NCBI RefSeq assembly: GCF_038024105.1
Contig: NZ_CP150661.1
Span: 992,001 to 1,056,000 of the forward strand
Length of the DNA: 64,000 nt
From: Polaribacter butkevichii
GTDB taxonomy: Bacteria > Bacteroidota > Bacteroidia > Flavobacteriales > Flavobacteriaceae
Direction: 5' to 3'
Positions 26,207 to 33,957 of the stretch are shown here, piece after piece. Numbering within the stretch: position 1 is the stretch's first letter; each line of letters opens with the position of its first letter. The position numbers and the translations under genes were made by a program. The notes beneath the pieces were generated by a model. That model had not been told where the DNA came from, did no database searches, and was given only the letters and a program-made list of their open reading frames with translations.

Positions 26207-27214
26207 ATGAAAAATTTATCCCCCATAGATAAGATGTTATACATCATAAACTCAATATTAGCAGCGCTTTTATTGTTGTCTTATATACTTCAATTAATAT
26301 CACCTGCTACAATTCCTGTTTTTGCTGTTTTAAGTCTTTTTGTTCCTTTTTTAATGATTATCAATCTCATTTTTGGTGTTTATTGGTTAATTAAATTAAA
26401 AAAACAATTTCTATTATCTATTTCTGTATTAGTAATTGGCTATATCTTTTCAACTCCTTTTTATAAAATTTACGGTAATAATTCTTCTTTTAATAACGAT
26501 TTAAAAGTGATGAGTTATAATGTAAAAAGCTTTGATTTGTTTCATAAAAAGAAAGAATCTAAAACGCCAGATGGTTATAAATTTATAGCTTCTAAAGCCC
26601 CAGATGTTCTTGCCGTACAAGAATATTATCACAGTAAAAAAAACAAATTAAATTATCCTCATAAATTTATAAAATATCGACCTAAAAGCAATAAATACGG
26701 AATGGCTATTTATTCTAAATATAAGATTATAAACTCTGGTTCTTTAGATTTAAAAAGCGTAGGTAATAATATTATTTTTGCTGATATTTTAAAAGAAAAA
26801 GACACCATTAGAATTTATAATGTTCACTTAGAATCTTTAAGAATAAAACCAGGTGAAGAAAATTTTGGGCAAGAAAATTCTGAAAAACTAATAGAGAGAA
26901 TTAGTAGTTCTTTTAAAACTCAGGCAGAACAAACTGTACAATTTTTAGCACATGAAAAGCAATGGAAAGGAAAAAAAATAGTTTGTGGAGATTTTAATAA
27001 CACCAGTTATTCTTGGGTATATCATCAAATATCAAAAAACAAAAAAGATGCTTTTATAGAATCTGGTAAAGGTTTTGGTAAATCTTTTAACTACTGGTTT
27101 CCTATGCGAATAGACTTTATTTTAACAGATGAGGATGCTATAATTAATAAATTTTCTACATTTTCAGAAAAATACTCAGACCACTTTCCTGTTCTTGCAA
27201 AAATTAATTGGTAA
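26207..27214 (+). CDS. Membrane-anchored endonuclease/exonuclease/phosphatase family protein
   Basis: A 335-residue protein with three N-terminal membrane segments (first 85 residues) and an EEP-fold domain from about 98 onward. It contains VMSYNVKSFD (Asn metal-side residue), VLAVQEYYH (Glu), IYNVHLESL (catalytic His), VCGDFNNTSYS (Asp/Asn) and SDHFPVLAKI (terminal Asp-His). All key residues are present. The substrate may be a nucleic acid, lipid or phosphoester outside the membrane; it cannot be read from sequence. It ends 5 bases before a convergent gene with no visible terminator between. Confidence 0.88.
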   Translation: MKNLSPIDKMLYIINSILAALLLLSYILQLISPATIPVFAVLSLFVPFLMIINLIFGVYWLIKLKKQFLLSISVLVIGYIFSTPFYKIYGNNSSFNNDLKVMSYNVKSFDLFHKKKESKTPDGYKFIASKAPDVLAVQEYYHSKKNKLNYPHKFIKYRPKSNKYGMAIYSKYKIINSGSLDLKSVGNNIIFADILKEKDTIRIYNVHLESLRIKPGEENFGQENSEKLIERISSSFKTQAEQTVQFLAHEKQWKGKKIVCGDFNNTSYSWVYHQISKNKKDAFIESGKGFGKSFNYWFPMRIDFILTDEDAIINKFSTFSEKYSDHFPVLAKINW

Positions 27215-27219
27215 GTTTA

Positions 27220-28389
27220 TTAGTAACTTCTTTTTTTTATAATTCGATGAACTTTCTGTTCTATCTTTTTCTTTAACAAACCAGCCATCGCTAAAAAGAA
27301 ACCTTTATACTTTGCTGCTCTTAGAGCATAATGACTAAATTTTAAAAGTCTACCAAACTCTTTTTGTAAATCTTCATCGTATTTTTTTAATGAAGCTTCA
27401 GAAAAACCATCCTTATTTAAACATCTTTCTATATTTTTTGCTGCAATTATGCCAGACATCATACCAGTACCAATGCCTTCTTTGTAAAAAGCATTTGCCA
27501 AACCTGCAGCATCTCCTACTAATAAAAATCGTTCTCCAGTTATTTTATGATTTCCAAAATGAAACGGAATAGACCACCCTCTCCAATTACCTATTTTGGT
27601 AGCGTTTTTAAATTTATTTTTTACCTTTTTGTGGTTTTTTATAATATTTTGAATTTCATCAACTAAATTGACCCCATATTTTTTAATATGATCTGCACGC
27701 CCTCCCAAACTAATATTTACTTGTCCGTCAGATAAAGGAAAAACATAAAAAAATAAAAGCATTTTTTTATAAATCATACGTACTTCTGCTGCGTTACCTA
27801 TAGGCAAATCTATTACATCTTTAAAATAAGCACTTACAAAAGTTGACGCATGTTTTTTATCTATTTTATTATTAGCTAATTTACTAGCAACAATAGATTT
27901 GGCACCATCTGCCCCAACTACAAATTTTGATAGGATTTCTTTGCCATTTTTTAATTTGATAAAAACCCCCTCTGCTTCGTCCCTAATTTCTTTAACTCCG
28001 CTTCCAAAATGCTGGTTGGCATAGGTTTCTGATAAGTGACTTACCAAAAATTGATCAAAATCGATACGTTTTGCATACGAAATAATCATATCTCTATCAT
28101 CCGTTTCTTTAAATTCTATTTTAGAGCGATTGTTTAAATGCAGCGTAATTTTTTTGCTATGTATAAACTTTGGATGTTTTAAAAAACTAGCAAATAAATC
28201 GTCTCCCAAAATTTTCATCGCCTTGTAGGCGTATAAAATTAAGCCATCTCCACAAGTTTTATCTCTCGGAAAATTAGATTTATCAATAATATAATGCGGA
28301 ATTTTTAACTTAGATAATTGTATAGAAGTGGCAGTACCAGAAGGTCCTGCGCCAATAATACAAACAGTTGTTTTTTCAATTTTATTCAT
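27220..28389 (-). CDS. FAD-dependent oxidoreductase, geranylgeranyl-reductase family
   Basis: A 389-residue flavoprotein. The N-terminal dinucleotide fold has CIIGAGPSGTATSIQL, followed by the family's FPRDKTCGDG at about 39-48. Further features are FVVGADGAKSIVASKL, RGWSIPFHFG and the second FAD motif FLLVGDAAGLANAFYKEGIG near 285. In archaea and plants the family reduces isoprenoid chains; in Bacteroidota the substrate is unknown and could be a quinone, carotenoid or lipid precursor. Apparently monocistronic. Confidence 0.85.
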   Translation of the reverse strand: MNKIEKTTVCIIGAGPSGTATSIQLSKLKIPHYIIDKSNFPRDKTCGDGLILYAYKAMKILGDDLFASFLKHPKFIHSKKITLHLNNRSKIEFKETDDRDMIISYAKRIDFDQFLVSHLSETYANQHFGSGVKEIRDEAEGVFIKLKNGKEILSKFVVGADGAKSIVASKLANNKIDKKHASTFVSAYFKDVIDLPIGNAAEVRMIYKKMLLFFYVFPLSDGQVNISLGGRADHIKKYGVNLVDEIQNIIKNHKKVKNKFKNATKIGNWRGWSIPFHFGNHKITGERFLLVGDAAGLANAFYKEGIGTGMMSGIIAAKNIERCLNKDGFSEASLKKYDEDLQKEFGRLLKFSHYALRAAKYKGFFLAMAGLLKKKIEQKVHRIIKKRSY

Positions 28390-28442
28390 AGCAACAAAAG
28401 AGCAATATAAAAAATATTTTAAGGCAACTTTATATTTAAAGG

Positions 28443-28940
28443 CTATAATTTTAATCTATATTTTGTTTCTGCTTGGTTTTTATCATTCTTTAATTTATCA
28501 ACAATAACAAAGTTGTTTTTTTCTAATATTTTTGCTGATGCTAAATTTTCATCAACCACATAAGCTATAATTTCGGTCTTTTTTAGATGCTTACAATAAG
28601 AAATTAAACCTTTACAAATTTCAGATCCAAAACCTAAGTTCCAATATTTTTCTAAAAAACGATAACCAATTTCATCATCTAAGTTATCTTTTACCAAAGC
28701 TACAGTTCCTATAAATTTTTGATCTTTTTTTTGTTCAATTGCATAAATCCAAAAATCGTTATTAGGCTGTTTATATTTACAAATTAGTTCTTTTAATTCT
28801 TTAAAATGTTCCTCTAAAGTTTTAATATCACCTTTGGCAAACTTCATTACATTAGGGTTGCTTTGCATTTTATGAAACAATTTTAAATCACTTAAAAATA
28901 GCTTTCTAACAATTAACCTTTCTGTTCTAAAAATCATCAA
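28443..28940 (-). CDS. GNAT-family N-acetyltransferase (RimJ/RimL-like)
   Basis: A 165-residue protein with the GNAT order: FRTERLIVRKL at the start, FIGTVALVKDNLDDEIGYRF, then the acetyl-CoA loop region WNLGFGSEICKGLISY, and DENLASAKILEKNNF. This is the RimJ/RimL-type ribosomal or small-molecule acetyltransferase subgroup. Substrate unknown. Two ATGs lie in tandem (28940 and 28937), so the N-terminus may be one residue shorter. It is 53 bases upstream of the reductase gene and could be cotranscribed with it. Confidence 0.88.
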   Translation of the reverse strand: MMIFRTERLIVRKLFLSDLKLFHKMQSNPNVMKFAKGDIKTLEEHFKELKELICKYKQPNNDFWIYAIEQKKDQKFIGTVALVKDNLDDEIGYRFLEKYWNLGFGSEICKGLISYCKHLKKTEIIAYVVDENLASAKILEKNNFVIVDKLKNDKNQAETKYRLKL

Positions 28941-28948
28941 TAATATTG

Positions 28949-28956
28949 TAAATTTG
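28949..28956 (+). promoter_or_regulatory. Candidate mtaB -7 element
   Basis: TAAATTTG matches TAnnTTTG, 20 bases before the ATG at 28977. Confidence 0.6.
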
Positions 28957-28976
28957 CAGTCCTTAAATATACAAGA

Positions 28977-30311
28977 ATGAATGCAGAAAAAAAAGTAGCC
29001 TTTTATACTTTAGGATGCAAGTTAAATTTTTCAGAAACTTCTACTATTGCTCGTAATTTTGTAAGCGAAGGGTTTAAACGTGTGGATTTTGAAGAAGCCG
29101 CAGATGTTTATGTTATAAACACTTGTTCTGTTACCGATAATGCAGATAAACGCTTTAAAAGCATTGTAAAAAATGCCTTAAAGAAAAATGATGATGCTTT
29201 TTTAATTGCCGTTGGTTGTTATGCTCAATTAAAACCAGAAGAATTAGCTGCTGTAGATGGTGTAGATTTAGTTTTAGGAGCCACAGAAAAATTTAATGTT
29301 ACAAGTTATATAAATGATTTAACTAAAAATAATGTTGGCGAGGTGCACTCTTGCGAAATTTCTGATGCCGATTTTTATGTGGGTTCTTATTCTATTGGAG
29401 ATAGAACTCGTGCTTTTTTAAAAGTACAAGATGGTTGCGATTATAAATGTACTTATTGTACAATACCTTTAGCACGTGGAATATCTAGAAGTGATACTTT
29501 AGAGAATGTAATTGAAAATGCCAAAGAAATTTCATCAAAAGGAATTAAAGAGATTGTTTTAACCGGTGTTAATATTGGTGATTACGGTAAAGGTGAGTTT
29601 GGCAATAAAAAACACGAACATACTTTTTTAGAATTGGTAAAAGAATTAGATAAAGTTGATGGCATCCATCGTTTGCGAATTTCATCTATAGAACCTAATT
29701 TATTAAAAGATGAAACAATTGAATTTGTATCTAAATCTACTTCTTTTGTTCCGCATTTTCACATTCCTTTACAATCTGGTAGTGATGCTTTATTAAAGAA
29801 AATGAAGCGCAGGTATTTAACTGATACGTATACAAATAGAGTTTCTAGAATTAAAGAAGTAATGCCTAATGCCTGTATTGGTGTAGATGTTATTGTTGGT
29901 TTTCCTGGTGAAACAGACGAGTTATTTTTAGAAACTTATAATTATTTAAACGAAATGAATATTTCGTATTTACATGTTTTTACCTACTCTGAAAGACCAA
30001 ATACAGAAGCAGTTAATTTTGAAGGTGTTGTTCCAAAAAAAGTACGTGCAAAACGAAGTAAAATGTTACGTGGTTTGTCTGCAAAGAAAAGACGTTCTTT
30101 TTATGAAAGCCAAATAGGTAATACACTTACAGCATTATTTGAAAGTGAAAATAAAGAAGGTTTTATACACGGTTTTACAGAAAACTACGTTAAAGTTAAA
30201 ACACCTTGGAATCCGAAATTAGTAAATACACTACATACGATTACTCTTACTAAAATTGATGAAGATGGATTGGTAAGATTTAATTTTGAAAAAAATAAAG
30301 TGACAGCATAA
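28977..30311 (+). CDS. mtaB: tRNA (N6-threonylcarbamoyladenosine-C2)-methylthiotransferase
   Basis: A 444-residue radical-SAM enzyme that turns t6A37 into ms2t6A37 in tRNAs reading ANN codons. It has the N-terminal MTTase domain with three cluster Cys (TLGCKLN, VINTCSVT, VGCYAQ), the radical-SAM motif CDYKCTYC (about 153-160) and a C-terminal TRAM domain. The form TLGCKLNFSETS separates MtaB from MiaB, which has a different start. Probably monocistronic, though a hydrolase gene follows after 32 bases. Confidence 0.93.
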   Translation: MNAEKKVAFYTLGCKLNFSETSTIARNFVSEGFKRVDFEEAADVYVINTCSVTDNADKRFKSIVKNALKKNDDAFLIAVGCYAQLKPEELAAVDGVDLVLGATEKFNVTSYINDLTKNNVGEVHSCEISDADFYVGSYSIGDRTRAFLKVQDGCDYKCTYCTIPLARGISRSDTLENVIENAKEISSKGIKEIVLTGVNIGDYGKGEFGNKKHEHTFLELVKELDKVDGIHRLRISSIEPNLLKDETIEFVSKSTSFVPHFHIPLQSGSDALLKKMKRRYLTDTYTNRVSRIKEVMPNACIGVDVIVGFPGETDELFLETYNYLNEMNISYLHVFTYSERPNTEAVNFEGVVPKKVRAKRSKMLRGLSAKKRRSFYESQIGNTLTALFESENKEGFIHGFTENYVKVKTPWNPKLVNTLHTITLTKIDEDGLVRFNFEKNKVTA

Positions 30312-30343
30312 AATATAATATTGCTAAAAAAAAAAAAAAAGAC

Positions 30344-31003
30344 ATGAAAAAGATTGCTATATACTTGGTACCAGGTTTAGCAGCGGGTCCAGAAATATTT
30401 GAAAACCTAGAATTACCAAAAGATAAATACGAACTACATTACTTAGAATGGATAACACCAATTGCCCTAGAAGAAACAATTGCTAATTACGCCATGAGAA
30501 TGAGCGAAGAAGTTAAGGCAGAAAACCCTGTTTTAATAGGTGTTTCTTTTGGGGGAATTATAGTACAAGAAATGAGTAAATATCTAAACACTAAAAAGGT
30601 TTTTATTATTTCTAGTGTAAAGCATCACGAAGAGCTTCCTAAAAGGTTTAGATTTGCAAAATTTACAAAAGCCTACAAATTATTTCCAACAAAAATTGTT
30701 TCTAATTTTGAAGATTATGCTCAATATTTTTTAGGAAAATCGTTAAAAAAGAGAGCCCATATTTATAAAAAATATCTTTCTGTTAGAACAAAACTTTACC
30801 TAAACTGGTCTATTGGTACTATTATTAAATGGGAACAAACAGAACAAAACCCAAACATTACTCATATTCATGGAACCGATGACCATGTGTTTCCTATAAA
30901 AAACATTAACAATTGTATAAAAATTGAAGGTGGTAGCCATGTTATGATTATTACAAAAGCAAAAAAATTATCTAAAATTATTGACGAAGCTTTAACTTGT
31001 TAA
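30344..31003 (+). CDS. Alpha/beta hydrolase
   Basis: A 219-residue protein of the alpha/beta-hydrolase fold. The oxyanion stretch YLVPGLAAGPEIF is near the start, the nucleophile elbow is GVSFGGI (Ser near residue 68), an Asp lies in HGTDDHVFPI near 179, and the His in GGSHVMI near 198. The triad is complete. Substrate unknown. An uninterrupted run of 15 A (30326-30340) lies 3 bases before the ATG, where a ribosome would bind. Confidence 0.85.
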   Translation: MKKIAIYLVPGLAAGPEIFENLELPKDKYELHYLEWITPIALEETIANYAMRMSEEVKAENPVLIGVSFGGIIVQEMSKYLNTKKVFIISSVKHHEELPKRFRFAKFTKAYKLFPTKIVSNFEDYAQYFLGKSLKKRAHIYKKYLSVRTKLYLNWSIGTIIKWEQTEQNPNITHIHGTDDHVFPIKNINNCIKIEGGSHVMIITKAKKLSKIIDEALTC

Positions 31004-31048
31004 ACCCACTGGCTTTTCTTATTTTTAAAAACAAAAAATTACAATCTT

Positions 31049-31951
31049 ATGAACAAACCTTTCCGTATACTTTCATTATTAAGCATCTTAATAGTCACTT
31101 TTTTATTTTTTAATGCAATCAATAAAAATGAAACAGACCCAGAAACAAGTACGGCTAAAACATATAAAATAAAAGCCTTAAAACTGCCAACCAACCTAAA
31201 TCTTGCTGGAGAAAGAGTGCCTTTAGAAATACCTGATGTTAGAGAAAGGATGGAAAGAGAATTGTTGGTAAACACGTATTGGCAATCTAATGGGTTATTA
31301 CTTATAAAAAGAGCAAATAAATATTTTCCTGTTTTAGAGCCTTTACTAAAAAAATATGGCTTACCAGACGACTTTAAATTTTTAGCATTGGCAGAAAGTG
31401 CTTTTATAGACGAAACTTCTTCTGCAGGAGCAGCAGGCATGTGGCATTTTATGAAAGCTACAGGAAAAGAGTATGGTTTAGAAATAAATAGCAATGTAGA
31501 CGAACGTTATAATATAGAAAAATCTACAAAAGTTGCTGCCGAATATTTAATAAAATCTAAAGAACGTTTTAATTCTTGGACCTTAGCTGCGGCTTCTTAC
31601 AATGCAGGTAACTACGGTGTTAGTAAAAGGTTAGATACCCAGGAAGTAGATAATTATTATGATGCTAAACTACCTAATGAAACAGAGAGATATGTTTTTA
31701 GAATTATTGCTTTAAAAGAAGTAATTTCTAATCCTAAAAAATATGGTTTTGTGTTTGATAATGAAGATTTATACACGTTAGCAGAAACAAGAACAATTAA
31801 AGTAGATACTGCCATTTCTAATATTACTCATTTTGCTAAAAAATTCGGAATGAATTATAAAGAATTTAAAATTCATAACCCTTGGTTAAGAGAAAACAAA
31901 CTAAACAATAAGAGTAGAAAGGTTTACGAAATTAAGATACCTGTAAACTAA
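31049..31951 (+). CDS. Lytic transglycosylase (SLT domain), LysM-like tail
   Basis: A 300-residue exported protein with one N-terminal hydrophobic segment (about 7-24). The SLT domain spans about 95-230: LKKYGLPDDFKFLALAESAF has the catalytic Glu, followed by SAGAAGMWHFMKATGKEYGL and LAAASYNAGNYGV. The C-terminal 50 residues (ITHFAKKFGMNYKEFKIHNP) resemble a LysM-type glycan-binding unit. It cuts peptidoglycan between MurNAc and GlcNAc to leave 1,6-anhydro ends. It is an MltD-like form without the full LysM array. It ends 8 bases before the convergent ywbE. Confidence 0.9.
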   Translation: MNKPFRILSLLSILIVTFLFFNAINKNETDPETSTAKTYKIKALKLPTNLNLAGERVPLEIPDVRERMERELLVNTYWQSNGLLLIKRANKYFPVLEPLLKKYGLPDDFKFLALAESAFIDETSSAGAAGMWHFMKATGKEYGLEINSNVDERYNIEKSTKVAAEYLIKSKERFNSWTLAAASYNAGNYGVSKRLDTQEVDNYYDAKLPNETERYVFRIIALKEVISNPKKYGFVFDNEDLYTLAETRTIKVDTAISNITHFAKKFGMNYKEFKIHNPWLRENKLNNKSRKVYEIKIPVN

Positions 31952-31959
31952 AACGATGT

Positions 31960-32157
31960 TTACGCTAAAATATTTTTAACCCTACCTACAATACCAGATT
32001 CTAACTGAACTTTAATTCCATGCGGATGGTTTTGAGATTTAGTTAGAATTTTTGCTATAACACCTTCTGTTAATTCGCCACTTCTTTGATGGTGTTTTTG
32101 AACTACTTCTACACCTAAACCTATTTTTACGTTTTTTCTTAGCTTTCCGTCACTCAT
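31960..32157 (-). CDS. YwbE family protein
   Basis: A 65-residue basic protein matching the YwbE family over its whole length: RKNVKIGLGVEVVQKHHQRS, LTEGVIAKILTKSQNHPHGI, and VQLESGIVGRVKNIL. The pattern looks like a small beta-barrel with a KOW-like feel, which may suggest nucleic-acid binding, but no function is known. It lies 28 bases after the terminator of the first cold-shock gene and has no neighbour in the same transcript. Confidence 0.88.
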   Translation of the reverse strand: MSDGKLRKNVKIGLGVEVVQKHHQRSGELTEGVIAKILTKSQNHPHGIKVQLESGIVGRVKNILA

Positions 32158-32184
32158 AAATACATTTTTAAAATTCTAAAATAA

Positions 32185-32214
32185 AAAAAGCCTATCAATC
32201 ATGATAGGCTTTTT
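32185..32214 (-). terminator. Terminator of the first cold-shock gene
   Basis: AAAAAGCCTATCA (32185-32197) pairs with TGATAGGCTTTTT (32202-32214) around a 4-base loop. It is nearly the same as the one at 32649-32676. Confidence 0.9.
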
Positions 32215-32244
32215 GTTAAAAAATTAACTAGTAATAAATATATA

Positions 32245-32436
32245 TTATAATACTCTTACGTTTACTGCGTTTAATCCTTTTTTTCCATCTTGTAAGTCAA
32301 ATTCAACTTCATCGTTTTCACGAATTTCATCGATTAATCCTGACACATGTACAAAATGTTCTTTGTTTGATCCTTCTTCAGTGATAAATCCAAATCCTTT
32401 AGATTCGTTGAAAAATTTTACGGTACCTTTATTCAT
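32245..32436 (-). CDS. Cold-shock protein, copy 1
   Basis: A 63-residue CspA-family protein and single OB-fold that binds single-stranded RNA and DNA and melts RNA structure. RNP1 is KGFGFI and RNP2 is HFVHVSGL. It differs from the copy at 32708-32899 at only three residues (Ser-Lys for Asn-Thr near residues 23-24, Lys for Arg near 52). A leader of about 45 bases precedes it, and its terminator is at 32185-32214. Confidence 0.96.
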   Translation of the reverse strand: MNKGTVKFFNESKGFGFITEEGSNKEHFVHVSGLIDEIRENDEVEFDLQDGKKGLNAVNVRVL

Positions 32437-32648
32437 TATAAAAATTATTGCGTTGCTAATTTAATTACTAACAACATTTATTGTATTACAAATGTAATGC
32501 CAATAATTGAATAATAAAATTAAATGTTGTTTTACTTTCTATATCCTTTAAAATAAACAATAATTTACAGCTTAAAAAGTATGTGTTCTTATAGATACAC
32601 ACATCAACCTACCCTAAAAGACTGATATTAAAAACATTAAACAATAAA

Positions 32649-32676
32649 AAAAGCCTATCAATATTGATAGGCTTTT
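32649..32676 (-). terminator. Terminator of the second cold-shock gene
   Basis: AAAAGCCTATCA (32649-32660) pairs with TGATAGGCTTTT (32665-32676) around ATAT. It sits between the two cold-shock genes, so the two are separate transcripts. Confidence 0.9.
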
Positions 32677-32707
32677 AGATAAAAAATTAACTAGTAATAA
32701 ATATATA

Positions 32708-32899
32708 TTATAATACTCTTACGTTTACTGCGTTTAATCCTTTTCTTCCATCTTGTAAGTCAAATTCAACTTCATCGTTTTCACGAATTTCATCGATTAA
32801 TCCTGACACATGTACAAAATGTTCTGTGTTGTTTCCTTCTTCAGTGATAAATCCAAATCCTTTAGATTCATTGAAAAATTTTACGGTACCTTTATTCAT
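32708..32899 (-). CDS. Cold-shock protein, copy 2
   Basis: A 63-residue CspA-family protein with RNP1 KGFGFI and RNP2 HFVHVSGL, almost the same as copy 1. The frame could open 13 codons earlier at 32938, but that part is the leader shared with copy 1, and the -7 element at 32953-32960 would leave almost no room; ATG 32899 is chosen. The leader stretch CTAACAAC followed by TTTATTG-like sequence is kept between copies and may carry temperature-sensitive structure, as in other cold-shock genes. Confidence 0.95.
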   Translation of the reverse strand: MNKGTVKFFNESKGFGFITEEGNNTEHFVHVSGLIDEIRENDEVEFDLQDGRKGLNAVNVRVL

Positions 32900-32952
32900 A
32901 ATAAAAAAATATTGTGTTGTTAAATTCATTCCTAACAACGTTTATTGAATTG

Positions 32953-32960
32953 CAAAGATA
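32953..32960 (-). promoter_or_regulatory. Candidate -7 element of the second cold-shock gene
   Basis: TATCTTTG on the minus strand, 53 bases before ATG 32899. The equivalent site of copy 1 reads TACATTTG (32489-32496). Confidence 0.6.
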
Positions 32961-33015
32961 ATGCCAATAATTTAGAAAAGAACTAAAATAAGTGTTTTAG
33001 TTGAAAAATAATACA

Positions 33016-33957
33016 TTAAACACTCAATATAAACCTTTTAACTGCGTTAAATTCGTCTATAATCTCATTTAAAATGTCTTTTACAGGCTTTATTTCATGA
33101 ATTAACCCTGCTATTTGCCCTATTTCTAACTCACCTTCATCTAAATCTCCTTCAAACATTCCTTTTTTAGAACGTGCTCTTCCTAGTAGCTCTTTTATTT
33201 GTTCTGTTGATGGATGCTGCTTATATAATTCTTGTACTTCATTATAAAACTTATTTTTTACCAACCTTACAGGTGCTAATTCTTTTAAAGTTACTTGTGT
33301 ATCTCCATCTTTAACATCAATAATGGTGTTTTTAAAATTAATATGCGCAGAAGATTCTTCTGATGCAGCAAACCTACTCCCTATTTGTACACCATCTGCA
33401 CCCAGCACCATGGCTGCTAACACTCCTCTCCCCGTGCCTATTCCACCAGCAGCAATTACAGGTATTTTAACCTGTTCTTTAACCATAGGTATCAATGTAA
33501 ACGTGGTTGTTTCTTCCCTTCCATTATGTCCACCAGCCTCAAAACCTTCACAAACAACAGCATCTACACCGGCAGCTTCTGCTTTTAAAGCAAACTTAAC
33601 AGAACTTACTACATGTACCACCGTAATTCCTTTTTCCTTTAAAAAGGAAGTCCAGGTTTTTGGATTTCCTGCAGAAGTAAAAACAATTTTTACGCCTTCT
33701 TCTATAATAATATCAATTAATTTTTCTATATCAGGATACAACATTGGGATATTTACTCCAAATGGTTTCTCTGTTGCTTTTTTACATTTCTGAATATGTT
33801 CTCGTAACACATCTGGATACATAGAGCCAGCACCAATTAAGCCCAAACCACCTGCATTAGAAACGGCCGCTGCTAATTTCCATCCAGAAACCCAAATCAT
33901 ACCTCCTTGAACAATTGGAAACTCAATATTAAATAATTCTGTAATTTTATTTCTCAT
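33016..33957 (-). CDS. Nitronate monooxygenase-type FMN oxidoreductase
   Basis: A 313-residue TIM-barrel flavoprotein. It starts with FNIEFPIVQGGMIWVSG and has the substrate/FMN features LGLIGAGSM, VCEGFEAGGHNGR (near 140), PVIAAGGIGTGRGVLAAMVL and GADGVQIGSRFAAS. These are typical of the nitronate monooxygenase/2-nitropropane dioxygenase family, which also contains FabK-like enoyl reductases. A detoxifying role is usual but the substrate here is not known. Its ATG touches the stop of the subtilase gene (33957), so they are probably cotranscribed. Confidence 0.9.
   Translation of the reverse strand: MRNKITELFNIEFPIVQGGMIWVSGWKLAAAVSNAGGLGLIGAGSMYPDVLREHIQKCKKATEKPFGVNIPMLYPDIEKLIDIIIEEGVKIVFTSAGNPKTWTSFLKEKGITVVHVVSSVKFALKAEAAGVDAVVCEGFEAGGHNGREETTTFTLIPMVKEQVKIPVIAAGGIGTGRGVLAAMVLGADGVQIGSRFAASEESSAHINFKNTIIDVKDGDTQVTLKELAPVRLVKNKFYNEVQELYKQHPSTEQIKELLGRARSKKGMFEGDLDEGELEIGQIAGLIHEIKPVKDILNEIIDEFNAVKRFILSV

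Larger units (their letters stand above)
32183..32970 (-). repeat. Tandem duplication carrying two cold-shock genes
   Basis: Two units of about 320 bases, offset by 463-464 bases, each hold a -7 element region, leader, cold-shock gene, 3' tail and terminator. The coding parts differ at about 6 of 192 positions; the 35 or so bases after the stop are almost the same, and the leaders match more loosely. About 140 bases of unrelated sequence separate the units. Confidence 0.85.
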
